NCBI GenBank assembly: GCA_038199985.1
Contig: JBBPYK010000091.1
Span: 1-64,000 of the forward strand
DNA: 64,000 nt
Direction: 5' to 3'
From: Arthrobacter_J sp038199985
GTDB lineage: Bacteria > Actinomycetota > Actinomycetes > Actinomycetales > Micrococcaceae
Below the pieces are notes generated by a model. The model ran no database searches and had not been told where the DNA came from. It saw only the letters and a list, made by a program, of their open reading frames with translations. The position numbers and the translations under genes were made by a program. Positions 26,237 through 33,258 of this stretch are shown here, in pieces (position 1 is the first letter of the stretch; every line of letters begins with the position of its first letter).

Positions 26237-26712
26237 GAGAGGACCTGACTTTCGGTTTCGGACCTACCCGCGGGTGCACTCCGCGGTTTTTCGATGGTGC
26301 GAGCATCATTGAGACCAGGCACGTGAACGTCATTGATTTCGACGTTGACTTCAATGACTTCGAGCCCGGTGAGGGCCTGCACCGATTGGTAAACGGCGGC
26401 GCGAACCTGATCTGCAATCTGGAGAAGCGGCGTTCCATAGACCGCCACCAAAGTGACGTCTATGGCGGCTTGGACTTCGCCCACCTCAACCTGCACACCC
26501 TGAGTGCTGTCTCCTCCACCGACCGCATCCCGCAGCGCTCCAAGAGCACGGCCTCCGCCCGAACCGAGCGTAAAAACTCCCGGAACCTCACGCGCCGCTA
26601 TGGCCGCGACTTTGGCTACCGCTGGGTCCGCGATCACCGTCCGGCCGCTGGGCTGTGCGCTGGAAACTGCTGGGTCCGTGTGTAGGGAAGTGGGATTGAC
26701 GCTATCAGTCAT
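26233..26712 (-). CDS. Asp23/Gls24-family envelope stress protein
   Basis: A 159-residue protein with the Asp23 fold. Characteristic segments are VAKVAAIAAREVPGV, the middle VQVEVGEVQAAIDVTLVAVYG, and VIEVNVEINDVHV near the end. The start MTDSVNPTS is set by an AAAGGGACG ribosome site. Family members form a membrane-associated network that responds to cell-envelope or alkaline stress. It is the first gene of the five-gene unit and is preceded by a 65-bp gap after the lipoprotein gene. Confidence 0.85.
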   Translation of the reverse strand: MTDSVNPTSLHTDPAVSSAQPSGRTVIADPAVAKVAAIAAREVPGVFTLGSGGGRALGALRDAVGGGDSTQGVQVEVGEVQAAIDVTLVAVYGTPLLQIADQVRAAVYQSVQALTGLEVIEVNVEINDVHVPGLNDARTIEKPRSAPAGRSETESQVLS

Positions 26713-26777
26713 GGATCGTCCCTTTCCGATTGGATTGTCCTCCAGCCTATCCTTTCGGGCCGACAATCGGGGTGGTT

Positions 26778-27275
26778 CTAACCCTGGCAGTGGCGACGAA
26801 GCCACAGCTCAATGGGCCGGGAGGCCTGCCGAAATTCTTTCGCGTGAAAATCTTCAGGCTCGGCGAGGTTTTTACTGACAACCGATTCGAGTTCGGTGAT
26901 GTGCGGTTTCAACTCTGCCGGAACCTGAGATTCCATGTCTTTCAACTGCGTCTCGAGTTCTGCGAGTTCTTTTGCGTCCGTACCGTAGATGAAGGCTGAT
27001 GGCGCCAGTGCAATCGATGCCAATCCGGCGGCAGCCATAACGCAGTCGCGTGAGTGCTGACGTGCCTCGTCCTCCGACATGGGCGTGGCTCGCGGCGCCT
27101 TCAGTGACATTGTCGACCCCTCAGCCGGAGGCGACGGCGGCAGCGTCAAGACCGGGGCGGGCGTGTGCCTGGCGGTCGACGCGGATCCATCAGAGCCAGT
27201 TCCGCCTCCCGGTGAGCAGGCAGATAGCAAGATACAGGTGACCGAGGCGAGGACCACCGTCGTCATCCGCTGCAT
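26778..27275 (-). CDS. Secreted lipoprotein, function unknown
   Basis: A 165-residue protein with a type II signal peptide, MQRMTTVVLASVTCILLSAC, lipobox Cys20. A Pro/Thr-rich linker follows, then a helical domain containing two Cys (SRDCVMAAAG and the C-terminal RRHCQG) that probably pair. No enzyme motif. It lies just upstream of the Asp23 unit on the same strand and may share its promoter. Confidence 0.72.
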   Translation of the reverse strand: MQRMTTVVLASVTCILLSACSPGGGTGSDGSASTARHTPAPVLTLPPSPPAEGSTMSLKAPRATPMSEDEARQHSRDCVMAAAGLASIALAPSAFIYGTDAKELAELETQLKDMESQVPAELKPHITELESVVSKNLAEPEDFHAKEFRQASRPIELWLRRHCQG

Positions 27276-27380
27276 GACCTGTCCCTTTCCATGGCGTCGC
27301 GTTGCCAGATGGCCAGTTGGCATCCGTGCACAGGGCTCAACGATCGACGTGCCTGCTTTGCTCCCGCCCGGCAGCGGAGG

Positions 27381-27434
27381 GGGAAACAAAGAAACCCCGT
27401 CGCTCCCATGAAAACACAGGGAACTACGGGGTTT
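27381..27434 (-). terminator. Rho-independent terminator of the tRNA cluster
   Basis: Read on the minus strand, AAACCCCGT pairs perfectly with ACGGGGTTT 25 nt later and is followed by a T-rich run (CTTTGTTT). It lies immediately downstream of tRNA-Phe, where the tRNA transcript should end. Confidence 0.75.
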
Positions 27435-27438
27435 AAGG

Positions 27439-27511
27439 TGGCTCCGACCGGCGTCGATCCGGTGACCTTTCGATTTTCAGTCGAACGCTCTACCAACTGA
27501 GCTACAGAGCC
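27439..27511 (-). tRNA. tRNA-Phe (GAA)
   Basis: A 73-nt tRNA. The acceptor stem GGCTCTG pairs with CGGAGCC (one G-U), the D-arm is TAGCTCAGTTGGTAGAGC, the anticodon loop CTGAAAA gives GAA, and the discriminator is A. CCA is not encoded. It is third in the cluster. Confidence 0.97.
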
Positions 27512-27569
27512 TTGGCAACATCTCTCGATGGTCACCTTCGATTTTCTGAATTTCTCCAAAAAACCTGAG

Positions 27570-27643
27570 CGACCCTGACGGGACTCGAACCCGCGACCTC
27601 CGCCGTGACAGGGCGGCGCGCTAACCAACTGCGCTACAGGGCC
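27570..27643 (-). tRNA. tRNA-Asp (GTC)
   Basis: A 74-nt tRNA. The acceptor stem GGCCCTG pairs with CAGGGTC (one G-U), the anticodon loop CTGTCAC gives GTC, the T-arm is GCGGGTTCGAGTCCCGT, and the discriminator is G, the identity base of Asp tRNAs. CCA is not encoded. Confidence 0.97.
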
Positions 27644-27704
27644 TTGCTTTTACAAGATCTAAATCGTAGCAGTTCTTTACGACTGCCCGAACCAATCCTG
27701 CAAG

Positions 27705-27777
27705 TACCCCCAACGGGATTCGAACCCGTGCCGCCGCCGTGAAAGGGCGGTGTCCTAGGCCGCTAGACGATGGGGGC
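27705..27777 (-). tRNA. tRNA-Glu (TTC)
   Basis: A 73-nt tRNA. The acceptor stem GCCCCCA pairs with TGGGGGT, the anticodon loop CTTTCAC gives TTC, and the T-arm is ACGGGTTCGAATCCCGT. It is the first gene of the Glu-Asp-Phe cluster; spacers are 61 and 58 nt. Confidence 0.97.
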
Positions 27778-27939
27778 CTAAGTATCCAACACAGGTGAGT
27801 CCCAGAAACTGCTAGGCGTCTGGATCTCGCAGCTCCCGCTGTGGACCTATAAAACTATAGGTCCTATCTCGTGAATTGCCAAAACACCCGCGACCACCGG
27901 AATCCGTGGTCATCAGCGTCCTTCGGTAGGGTTGAAGTC

Positions 27940-28311
27940 ATGGCCATCGACATGAGTGAAGAGGACTTTGAGTCCGCGGTAGATGATGCCATTGACCGCA
28001 TTCCGGAGGACCTCGCGAACGCAATGTCCAATGTGGCGATCTTCATTGAGGACCGCTACGTTCCACAGCCCGGGGAGGACCCGGAGACCGAACTTCTTGG
28101 CGTCTACGAAGGCACTCCACTGACCGAACGTGACTCCTGGTGGGATGCTGGATCGCTTCCGGACAGAATCGTCATTTTCCGCGAATCTATTCTGAACATG
28201 TGTGAATCACTGGAAGAAGTTATAGACGAAGTGGTGATCACCGTGATTCACGAAGTTGCTCACCACTTCGGCATCAGCGAAGAACGTCTGCACGAGCTGG
28301 GCTGGGGCTGA
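27940..28311 (+). CDS. Zincin-like metallopeptidase family protein
   Basis: A 123-residue protein of the minimal MMP-like (Zincin_1) family. It starts MAIDMSEEDFESAVDDAID and carries the HExxH zinc motif in VIHEVAHHFGISEERLHELGWG at the end. The third zinc ligand is probably the late His. Proteolytic activity of this family is not firmly established. The CDF gene begins two bases after the stop, so they are co-transcribed, which may link it to metal status. Confidence 0.85.
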   Translation: MAIDMSEEDFESAVDDAIDRIPEDLANAMSNVAIFIEDRYVPQPGEDPETELLGVYEGTPLTERDSWWDAGSLPDRIVIFRESILNMCESLEEVIDEVVITVIHEVAHHFGISEERLHELGWG

Positions 28312-28313
28312 TT

Positions 28314-29243
28314 ATGGGACATCAACACGGTGGTCACAGCCATGGCATCCCGGGAACAGCCACTGGGCGTCATCGCAAAAAGCTCGTCATCGTCGTCGCG
28401 ATCACCGCCGCCGTCGTCGTCATTCAAGTCATTGGAGCCGTTCTCTCGGGTTCACTGGCGTTGCTGGCTGATGCTGGCCATATGCTTTCCGACGCCGCCG
28501 GCGTGTCCCTGGCGCTATTAGCGTCCTGGTTCGCCACCAGGCCAGCGACGGCGAAGCGCACTTTCGGCATGCAACGCGCTGAGGTCCTTGCAGCGCTTGC
28601 AAACGGTGTGGCACTGATGGTGATCGCCGTTGTCGTCTTCATTGAAGCAGTGAAGCGTTTCGGCGATGTGGGCGAGATACACACGGGACTGATGCTCGGA
28701 GCGGCCCTTGCCGGCGGTATAGCAAACCTGGTGTGTCTATTGATCCTGCGCAGCGGGCAGAAGGAAAGCCTCAACCTTCGCGGCGCTTACCTGGAAGTCC
28801 TCGGAGACCTCTTGGGGTCCGCCGCCGTCGTGGTCGCGGCCATCGTGATCGCAACCACGGGCTACCGCAACGCCGATCCACTTGCGTCTATCCTGATCTC
28901 GCTGATGATCATCCCGCGGGCATGGAGTCTTCTACGCGAAGTCATCGACGTCCTGCTGGAGGCCACACCAAAGGACATTGATCTGGACAAGCTCCGGGCC
29001 CACATCATGGACGTAGACGGCGTGGTGGACGCGCACGACATTCACGTGTGGACGATCACCTCCGGTGTCCCAGTATTCTCAGCTCACGTAGTGGTGGAGG
29101 ACGCAACGCTTACCGCCGAGGGCATGGATGTTGTCCTAGACAGACTCATCCACTGCCTCAGCACCCACTTCGACACCGATCACTGCACGTTCCAGCTGGA
29201 GCCGCTCAGTCATGCCCGCCATGAAGGTGAGCAGCACGCCTGA
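28314..29243 (+). CDS. Cation diffusion facilitator metal exporter
   Basis: A 309-residue CDF protein with six helices. The N-terminus is His-rich (HQHGGHSHG), suited to metal capture. The first metal motif HMLSD (within DAGHMLSDAAG) is intact. At the second, usually HxxxD, the sequence is EVLGD within AYLEVLGDLLGS, so Glu replaces His. This may alter selectivity, though I recall it in actinobacterial members. The C-terminal cytoplasmic domain has DAHDIHVWTI. It probably exports Zn, Co or Cd. Coupled to the zincin-like gene. Confidence 0.9.
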   Translation: MGHQHGGHSHGIPGTATGRHRKKLVIVVAITAAVVVIQVIGAVLSGSLALLADAGHMLSDAAGVSLALLASWFATRPATAKRTFGMQRAEVLAALANGVALMVIAVVVFIEAVKRFGDVGEIHTGLMLGAALAGGIANLVCLLILRSGQKESLNLRGAYLEVLGDLLGSAAVVVAAIVIATTGYRNADPLASILISLMIIPRAWSLLREVIDVLLEATPKDIDLDKLRAHIMDVDGVVDAHDIHVWTITSGVPVFSAHVVVEDATLTAEGMDVVLDRLIHCLSTHFDTDHCTFQLEPLSHARHEGEQHA

Positions 29244-29257
29244 GCGGCAGATCAGGA

Positions 29258-30283
29258 TCACCCACTGAATTCGTCTGAGACCATAGGCCCAAATTTGTCA
29301 CGGTCTGCGAGCCTCGGGTCCTCTTTATCCGGCACGATCATGACCGGGCCCTTGGCGTGGTGTAGAACACCCTGGCTGGTAGAGCCGAGCAGCATCCCTG
29401 CGAAGCCGCCCCTCCCCCTGGTGCCGAGGACGAGAATTTCCACTGTGCGCGATTCCTCGATGAGCAATTCAACGGGTGGGCCATCGAGAAGTTTCAGCGA
29501 AATGTCGAGGTCTGGAAAATGACTGTTCAGCCACTGCTTCCCCGCTTCCAGCTGCTCCAGCAGATCCTCATGCAGAGCCTCGCGGTCCAAGGGTGCGGGA
29601 ACCCAAGCCAGTGAACCCGTGAATGGCGGCAGGGTGCACAGAACTTCTAGTGGCAAACCCCTGCGAATGGCCAGCTCGGCCGCCTCCAGCGATGCCATGC
29701 GCGCGTGCTCTGAGCCATCCACTCCAACGGACACAACGGGGCGGACCGCAGACTCATCGTTGCCATCGTTTTCGTGATCGTCCGCCACATCGATGTCTGC
29801 GTCGGGTAGGCGTGAAGCGGCACACAGCGGAACGACGACGGTGGGGCACTTGGCGTGCGCGGGCAAGGCGCTACTGACAGAGCCGAGTAGGCGGCCAACG
29901 AAGCCGCCCTTGCCCCGTGAACCCACGACCATCATCGCCGCTTCTGCGGACAGTTCCAGCAGTACCCCGGCGGCGTCGCCCGTCTCTATCCGTGCGTGAA
30001 GGTCCACGTCGTAGGTGGAAGCCTTGGTGATGGCCAGCTTCAGGACGGCCTCTGCACCCTCTCGAATGACTGAATCATCGACGGTGGCGTAACCGGCATC
30101 AAGACTGGAAGCCGCAAAAACCGGCACCGTGTAGGCAGTCACCAGATGCAGCGGAAGCTTGCGTCTTTGCGCTTCCCTCGCCGCCCACACAACAGCACCC
30201 ATTCCCTGGTCGGAGCCGTCGACTCCAACGACAATAGCGCCGGTGACAGAATCCGATCGTCGCTCGTCCGCATTTTTGATCAC
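29258..30283 (-). CDS. Tandem universal stress protein
   Basis: A 341-residue protein made of two UspA domains. Each begins VGVDGSDQG or VGVDGSEHA and ends in an ATP-binding loop: VVGSRGKGGFVGRLLGSVS in the first, VLGTRGRGGFAGMLLGSTS in the second. Intact Gly-x2-Gly-x9-Gly-Ser loops suggest ATP binding. The GTG start has a GGAGG ribosome site. Such proteins help survival during starvation or hypoxia in Actinobacteria. It stands alone, convergent with the CDF gene. Confidence 0.9.
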   Translation of the reverse strand: MIKNADERRSDSVTGAIVVGVDGSDQGMGAVVWAAREAQRRKLPLHLVTAYTVPVFAASSLDAGYATVDDSVIREGAEAVLKLAITKASTYDVDLHARIETGDAAGVLLELSAEAAMMVVGSRGKGGFVGRLLGSVSSALPAHAKCPTVVVPLCAASRLPDADIDVADDHENDGNDESAVRPVVSVGVDGSEHARMASLEAAELAIRRGLPLEVLCTLPPFTGSLAWVPAPLDREALHEDLLEQLEAGKQWLNSHFPDLDISLKLLDGPPVELLIEESRTVEILVLGTRGRGGFAGMLLGSTSQGVLHHAKGPVMIVPDKEDPRLADRDKFGPMVSDEFSG

Positions 30284-30486
30284 GAAAGAACCTCCCCGCG
30301 TATATGACCCCGGTTACATTTCATGATTCAAGACTACCCTCAGGTTAGGACTATCCATGGGCCCAGAAGTTTTGTAGGCTTCGATCATTCGATACCAAGT
30401 GGATGCGACCGGTAGAACTAAAAAGCTATCCGGACAGGGACGCTTTGGTGTCGAGGTGCGCCCGGTTGACCGTTCACTTCCGGGTG

Positions 30487-30522
30487 TCCGCACAGTCCGG
30501 AAGAGGCGCCGGACTGTGCGGA
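30487..30522. repeat. 14-bp perfect inverted repeat upstream of a flavoprotein-like gene
   Basis: TCCGCACAGTCCGG, an eight-base spacer, then its exact complement. It ends 27 bp before the ATG at 30549. No T-run follows. It could be an operator, or a hairpin in the 5' leader close to the ribosome site. Confidence 0.6.
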
Positions 30523-30548
30523 ACCACTCCCAAGTTTCCGGAGGCCCC

Positions 30549-31136
30549 ATGTGCCCTGCGCTCGCTGAATCCGTCGAGTTCATTCCGGCCGTCGTTATCG
30601 GCTCAGGGCTGGCCGGGCTGGCCATAGCAACAGAATTGCAACGCAAGGGTGTCGACGCCATAGTTCTGGGCGGCATGGACTGCGGTGGAACGGACTGCAA
30701 CCCGCACTCAGAGGATTTCCGGTCAGCCGCCGAAAGCACTGAGCTACTTCGCCTGCTGCGCTCATACGCCAAGAGCCACCATTTGGACGTCAGGCCTCGG
30801 AGCCTGGTTCAGAGCCTCAACCCATCGACAGCCGAAGACCACGACATGCCGGTCCGGTATAACGGAAAATGGTTCATCAGGACATTAAATGGCACCGTCG
30901 TCGCGGACACGGTTGTCCTGACCCGCGTAGCCCAGAATCATTTCCGAAGCTTCCTGCGCTCTCTGGGCATCGCGGTCACCAGCAACCTGAAAGCCGTGCT
31001 GCAGGCCCTTGGCATCTACCTGGTGGGGGTGGGGGAAATGATCAGCCCAACAACCCGCGAGATCCTCCGTCAGGCCAAAGGCGCATGTCACGCCATTACA
31101 CTCCCAGGGAACGCCGCCATACCCCTCACAGCCTGA
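30549..31136 (+). CDS. Short FAD/NAD-binding-like protein
   Basis: A 195-residue protein starting with an ATG behind a GGAGG ribosome site. The N-terminus has a dinucleotide-binding fold (AVVIGSGLAGLAIATELQRKGVDAIVLGG) with the GxGxxG motif. It then contains SAAESTELLRLLRSYAKSHHLDV, as in monooxygenase or disulfide-reductase flavoproteins. Full-length relatives are 350-500 residues, so this is either a stripped-down binding protein or a C-terminally shortened gene. I see no frameshift. Its substrate is unknown. Confidence 0.65.
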   Translation: MCPALAESVEFIPAVVIGSGLAGLAIATELQRKGVDAIVLGGMDCGGTDCNPHSEDFRSAAESTELLRLLRSYAKSHHLDVRPRSLVQSLNPSTAEDHDMPVRYNGKWFIRTLNGTVVADTVVLTRVAQNHFRSFLRSLGIAVTSNLKAVLQALGIYLVGVGEMISPTTREILRQAKGACHAITLPGNAAIPLTA

Positions 31137-31167
31137 TCCGCGCCTGCCGAATCAGGCAGCCAGCCGA

Positions 31168-31746
31168 TCAGACGACGTCGTCATCCTTGGTGGAACCAAG
31201 CCGCTTGCGCGCCGTCACGGCAATGGCGACTACTAGTCCAACAAGAACTACTATCATCGCCGTAATTCCCCATTGGAACCCGCCGCCGCTGACGTTCTCC
31301 GGTGGTGCGGGAGTGACTTCGTCAATGGGCTGAGATGGTACTGCAGAGGCCACCGAACCGCCGGTTGCCTCAAACGCGAAGCTACCCTCGATCGGATGCG
31401 CATCGGCAGAGACAACTCGCCAATTCACCGTGTAATCTCCGGCCGGCGCGCCGGGCTTAAGTGGCTGAATGGCTTGATTGTCGACAATCTTGACCTCACC
31501 GACGGCCCAGTCTGTTCCGTCGGCATCCTTCACCTGAACTTCGGAACCAATGCCCTGCGGGTTACCTGTGAAGGTGAGGGCGATCTCCTCGGGTACCTGG
31601 GCAATGGTGGCGCCGTCTGCCGGATCAGTACTGCTCATTTGATCATGTGCCGCGGCCGGGCCGGAGGTCAGCAACAACCCGCCGCATACCAGGACCAGGG
31701 AGAGCACGACGGCGGACAGGGACTGAATAACAGCTTTGGCTTTCAC
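31168..31746 (-). CDS. CopC-domain copper-binding protein
   Basis: A 192-residue exported protein. A signal peptide ends at AAA, leaving His as the probable first mature residue (HDQMSSTDPADGATI), the classic CopC copper ligand. A second His lies in ADAHPIEGSFAFEA. A helix near the C-terminus (ITAMIVVLVGLVVAIAV) anchors it to the membrane. It probably handles copper outside the cytoplasmic membrane. No copD gene is adjacent. It is divergent from the purine permease with 74 bp between. Confidence 0.88.
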   Translation of the reverse strand: MKAKAVIQSLSAVVLSLVLVCGGLLLTSGPAAAHDQMSSTDPADGATIAQVPEEIALTFTGNPQGIGSEVQVKDADGTDWAVGEVKIVDNQAIQPLKPGAPAGDYTVNWRVVSADAHPIEGSFAFEATGGSVASAVPSQPIDEVTPAPPENVSGGGFQWGITAMIVVLVGLVVAIAVTARKRLGSTKDDDVV

Positions 31747-31820
31747 ACGAACTACCCTACGCGCCGATGTGGCGCGATAAGATCATTGCGGACTGCCCCT
31801 TCCCACTTCTAGGAAAAACC

Positions 31821-33254
31821 ATGCGCAAACTGGGTTCCGCCCTAGACCGCTACTTCGAGATCACTCAAAGAGGTTCAAACTTCTCTCGTGAGATTCGGGG
31901 AGGCATCGCAACGTTCTTTGCCATGAGCTACATCGTGGTGCTGAACCCGCTGATTCTCTCTGGGGCAGATGCGGCCGGAGCGGAACTGGGCAACGCCCGC
32001 GTGGCAGCTGCCACAGCACTCGTGGCGGGCGTCCTGACCATCATTATGGGAGCGTGGGCCAAACATCCGTTCGCGCTGGCGACTGGGCTCGGAGTCAACG
32101 CCTACGTTGCCATCACGGTGGCAACAAATCCGGGCCTCACCTGGCCGGACATGATGGGTCTGGTGGTTCTCTCCGGTATCACTATGCTGATCCTGGTCCT
32201 CACTGGCTTCAGGACGGCCGTCTTCCGTGCGGTCCCACCGAGCCTGAAAACCGCCATTGTGGTGGGAATCGGCATGTTCATCGCCCTGATCGGGCTCGTT
32301 AACTCCGGCTTTGTTCGGCGTATCCCCGATGTCGCCGGGACCACAGTTCCTGTGGGGCTTGGATTCAACGGTGAACTCATGGGATGGCCGACACTGGTGT
32401 TCGTCTTCGGGCTGATCCTCACCATCATTCTGGTGGTGCGCAAGGTCAAGGGCGGGATCCTCATAGGCATCATCGCCGCCACAATTTTTGCCGGCATCGT
32501 GGAGCTGATAGCTCACCCCGGTGCGCAGGGCGACGGCGTTCCTACCGGTTGGTCGCTGGTGACACCCAGCCTCCCCGACTGGAAAGCACCCGACCTCAGC
32601 CTTATCGGTCAGATCAACCTCTTTGGCGCCTACAATCACCTTGGCTTCACTGCTGCAACCCTGCTGGCATTTGTGATCCTACTGAGCATCTTCTTCGACG
32701 CCATGGGCACCATGGTGGGCCTGGCCAATGAGGCTGGCAATGTGGACAAGGACGGGAACATCCCCAACGTGGACCGCGTGCTCCTGGTGGACGCGTTCGG
32801 CGCTATCGCCGGCGGTGGCTCCTCCACCTCCTCCAGCCAGATCTACGTTGAATCGGGAGCGGGGATCGGCGAAGGGGCCCGGACCGGATTCGCGTCCATC
32901 GTTACCGGCCTGCTGCTCCTGCTGGCCATGTTTCTCACCCCACTGATCCACCTCGTCCCGTTCGAAGCCGTAGCGCCGGCCCTCGTCGTCGTCGGTTTCA
33001 TGATGGTGTCGCAGGTTGGGAACATCGACTGGAGCGACTGGGGGCTGGCCATCCCGTCATTCCTGACCTTTGTCCTCATGCCGTTTACCTACTCAATTGC
33101 CAACGGGCTCGGCGCTGGATTCGTGAGCTTCGTCCTGATCCGCCTCTTCCAGGGCAAGGCGAGCGAGGTTCACCCACTCATGTGGGCTGTGGCCGGAGCA
33201 TTCGTGGTCTTCTTCGGCATCGGCCCCATTCAGGCGATCCTCGGTGTTGGTTAG
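31821..33254 (+). CDS. NCS2-family purine permease, AzgA type
   Basis: A 477-residue transporter with about 13-14 helices. It starts MRKLGSALDRYFEITQRG, the usual AzgA-type N-terminus, followed by EIRGGIATFFAMSYIVVLNP and later FDAMGTMVGLANEAG, a family signature. I choose the ATG with an AGGAAA ribosome site over the frame's earlier start. It probably imports adenine, guanine or hypoxanthine by proton symport. No riboswitch is visible in the short leader. Confidence 0.9.
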   Translation: MRKLGSALDRYFEITQRGSNFSREIRGGIATFFAMSYIVVLNPLILSGADAAGAELGNARVAAATALVAGVLTIIMGAWAKHPFALATGLGVNAYVAITVATNPGLTWPDMMGLVVLSGITMLILVLTGFRTAVFRAVPPSLKTAIVVGIGMFIALIGLVNSGFVRRIPDVAGTTVPVGLGFNGELMGWPTLVFVFGLILTIILVVRKVKGGILIGIIAATIFAGIVELIAHPGAQGDGVPTGWSLVTPSLPDWKAPDLSLIGQINLFGAYNHLGFTAATLLAFVILLSIFFDAMGTMVGLANEAGNVDKDGNIPNVDRVLLVDAFGAIAGGGSSTSSSQIYVESGAGIGEGARTGFASIVTGLLLLLAMFLTPLIHLVPFEAVAPALVVVGFMMVSQVGNIDWSDWGLAIPSFLTFVLMPFTYSIANGLGAGFVSFVLIRLFQGKASEVHPLMWAVAGAFVVFFGIGPIQAILGVG

Positions 33255-33258
33255 GAAT

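Noticed and set aside
26034..26438. Upstream extension of the 117-residue Asp23-cluster protein
   Set aside because: It runs through the DUF2273-like and Asp23 genes in another frame and is Arg/Ser/Pro-rich, unlike protein.
30340..30360. DosR-like box upstream of the universal stress gene (GGACT ... GGGCCC)
   Set aside because: Half-site spacing is wrong and the two halves are not complementary.
31875..32639. A 254-codon minus-strand open frame opposite the purine permease
   Set aside because: His/Gln/Asp-rich composition typical of antisense to membrane-protein genes.
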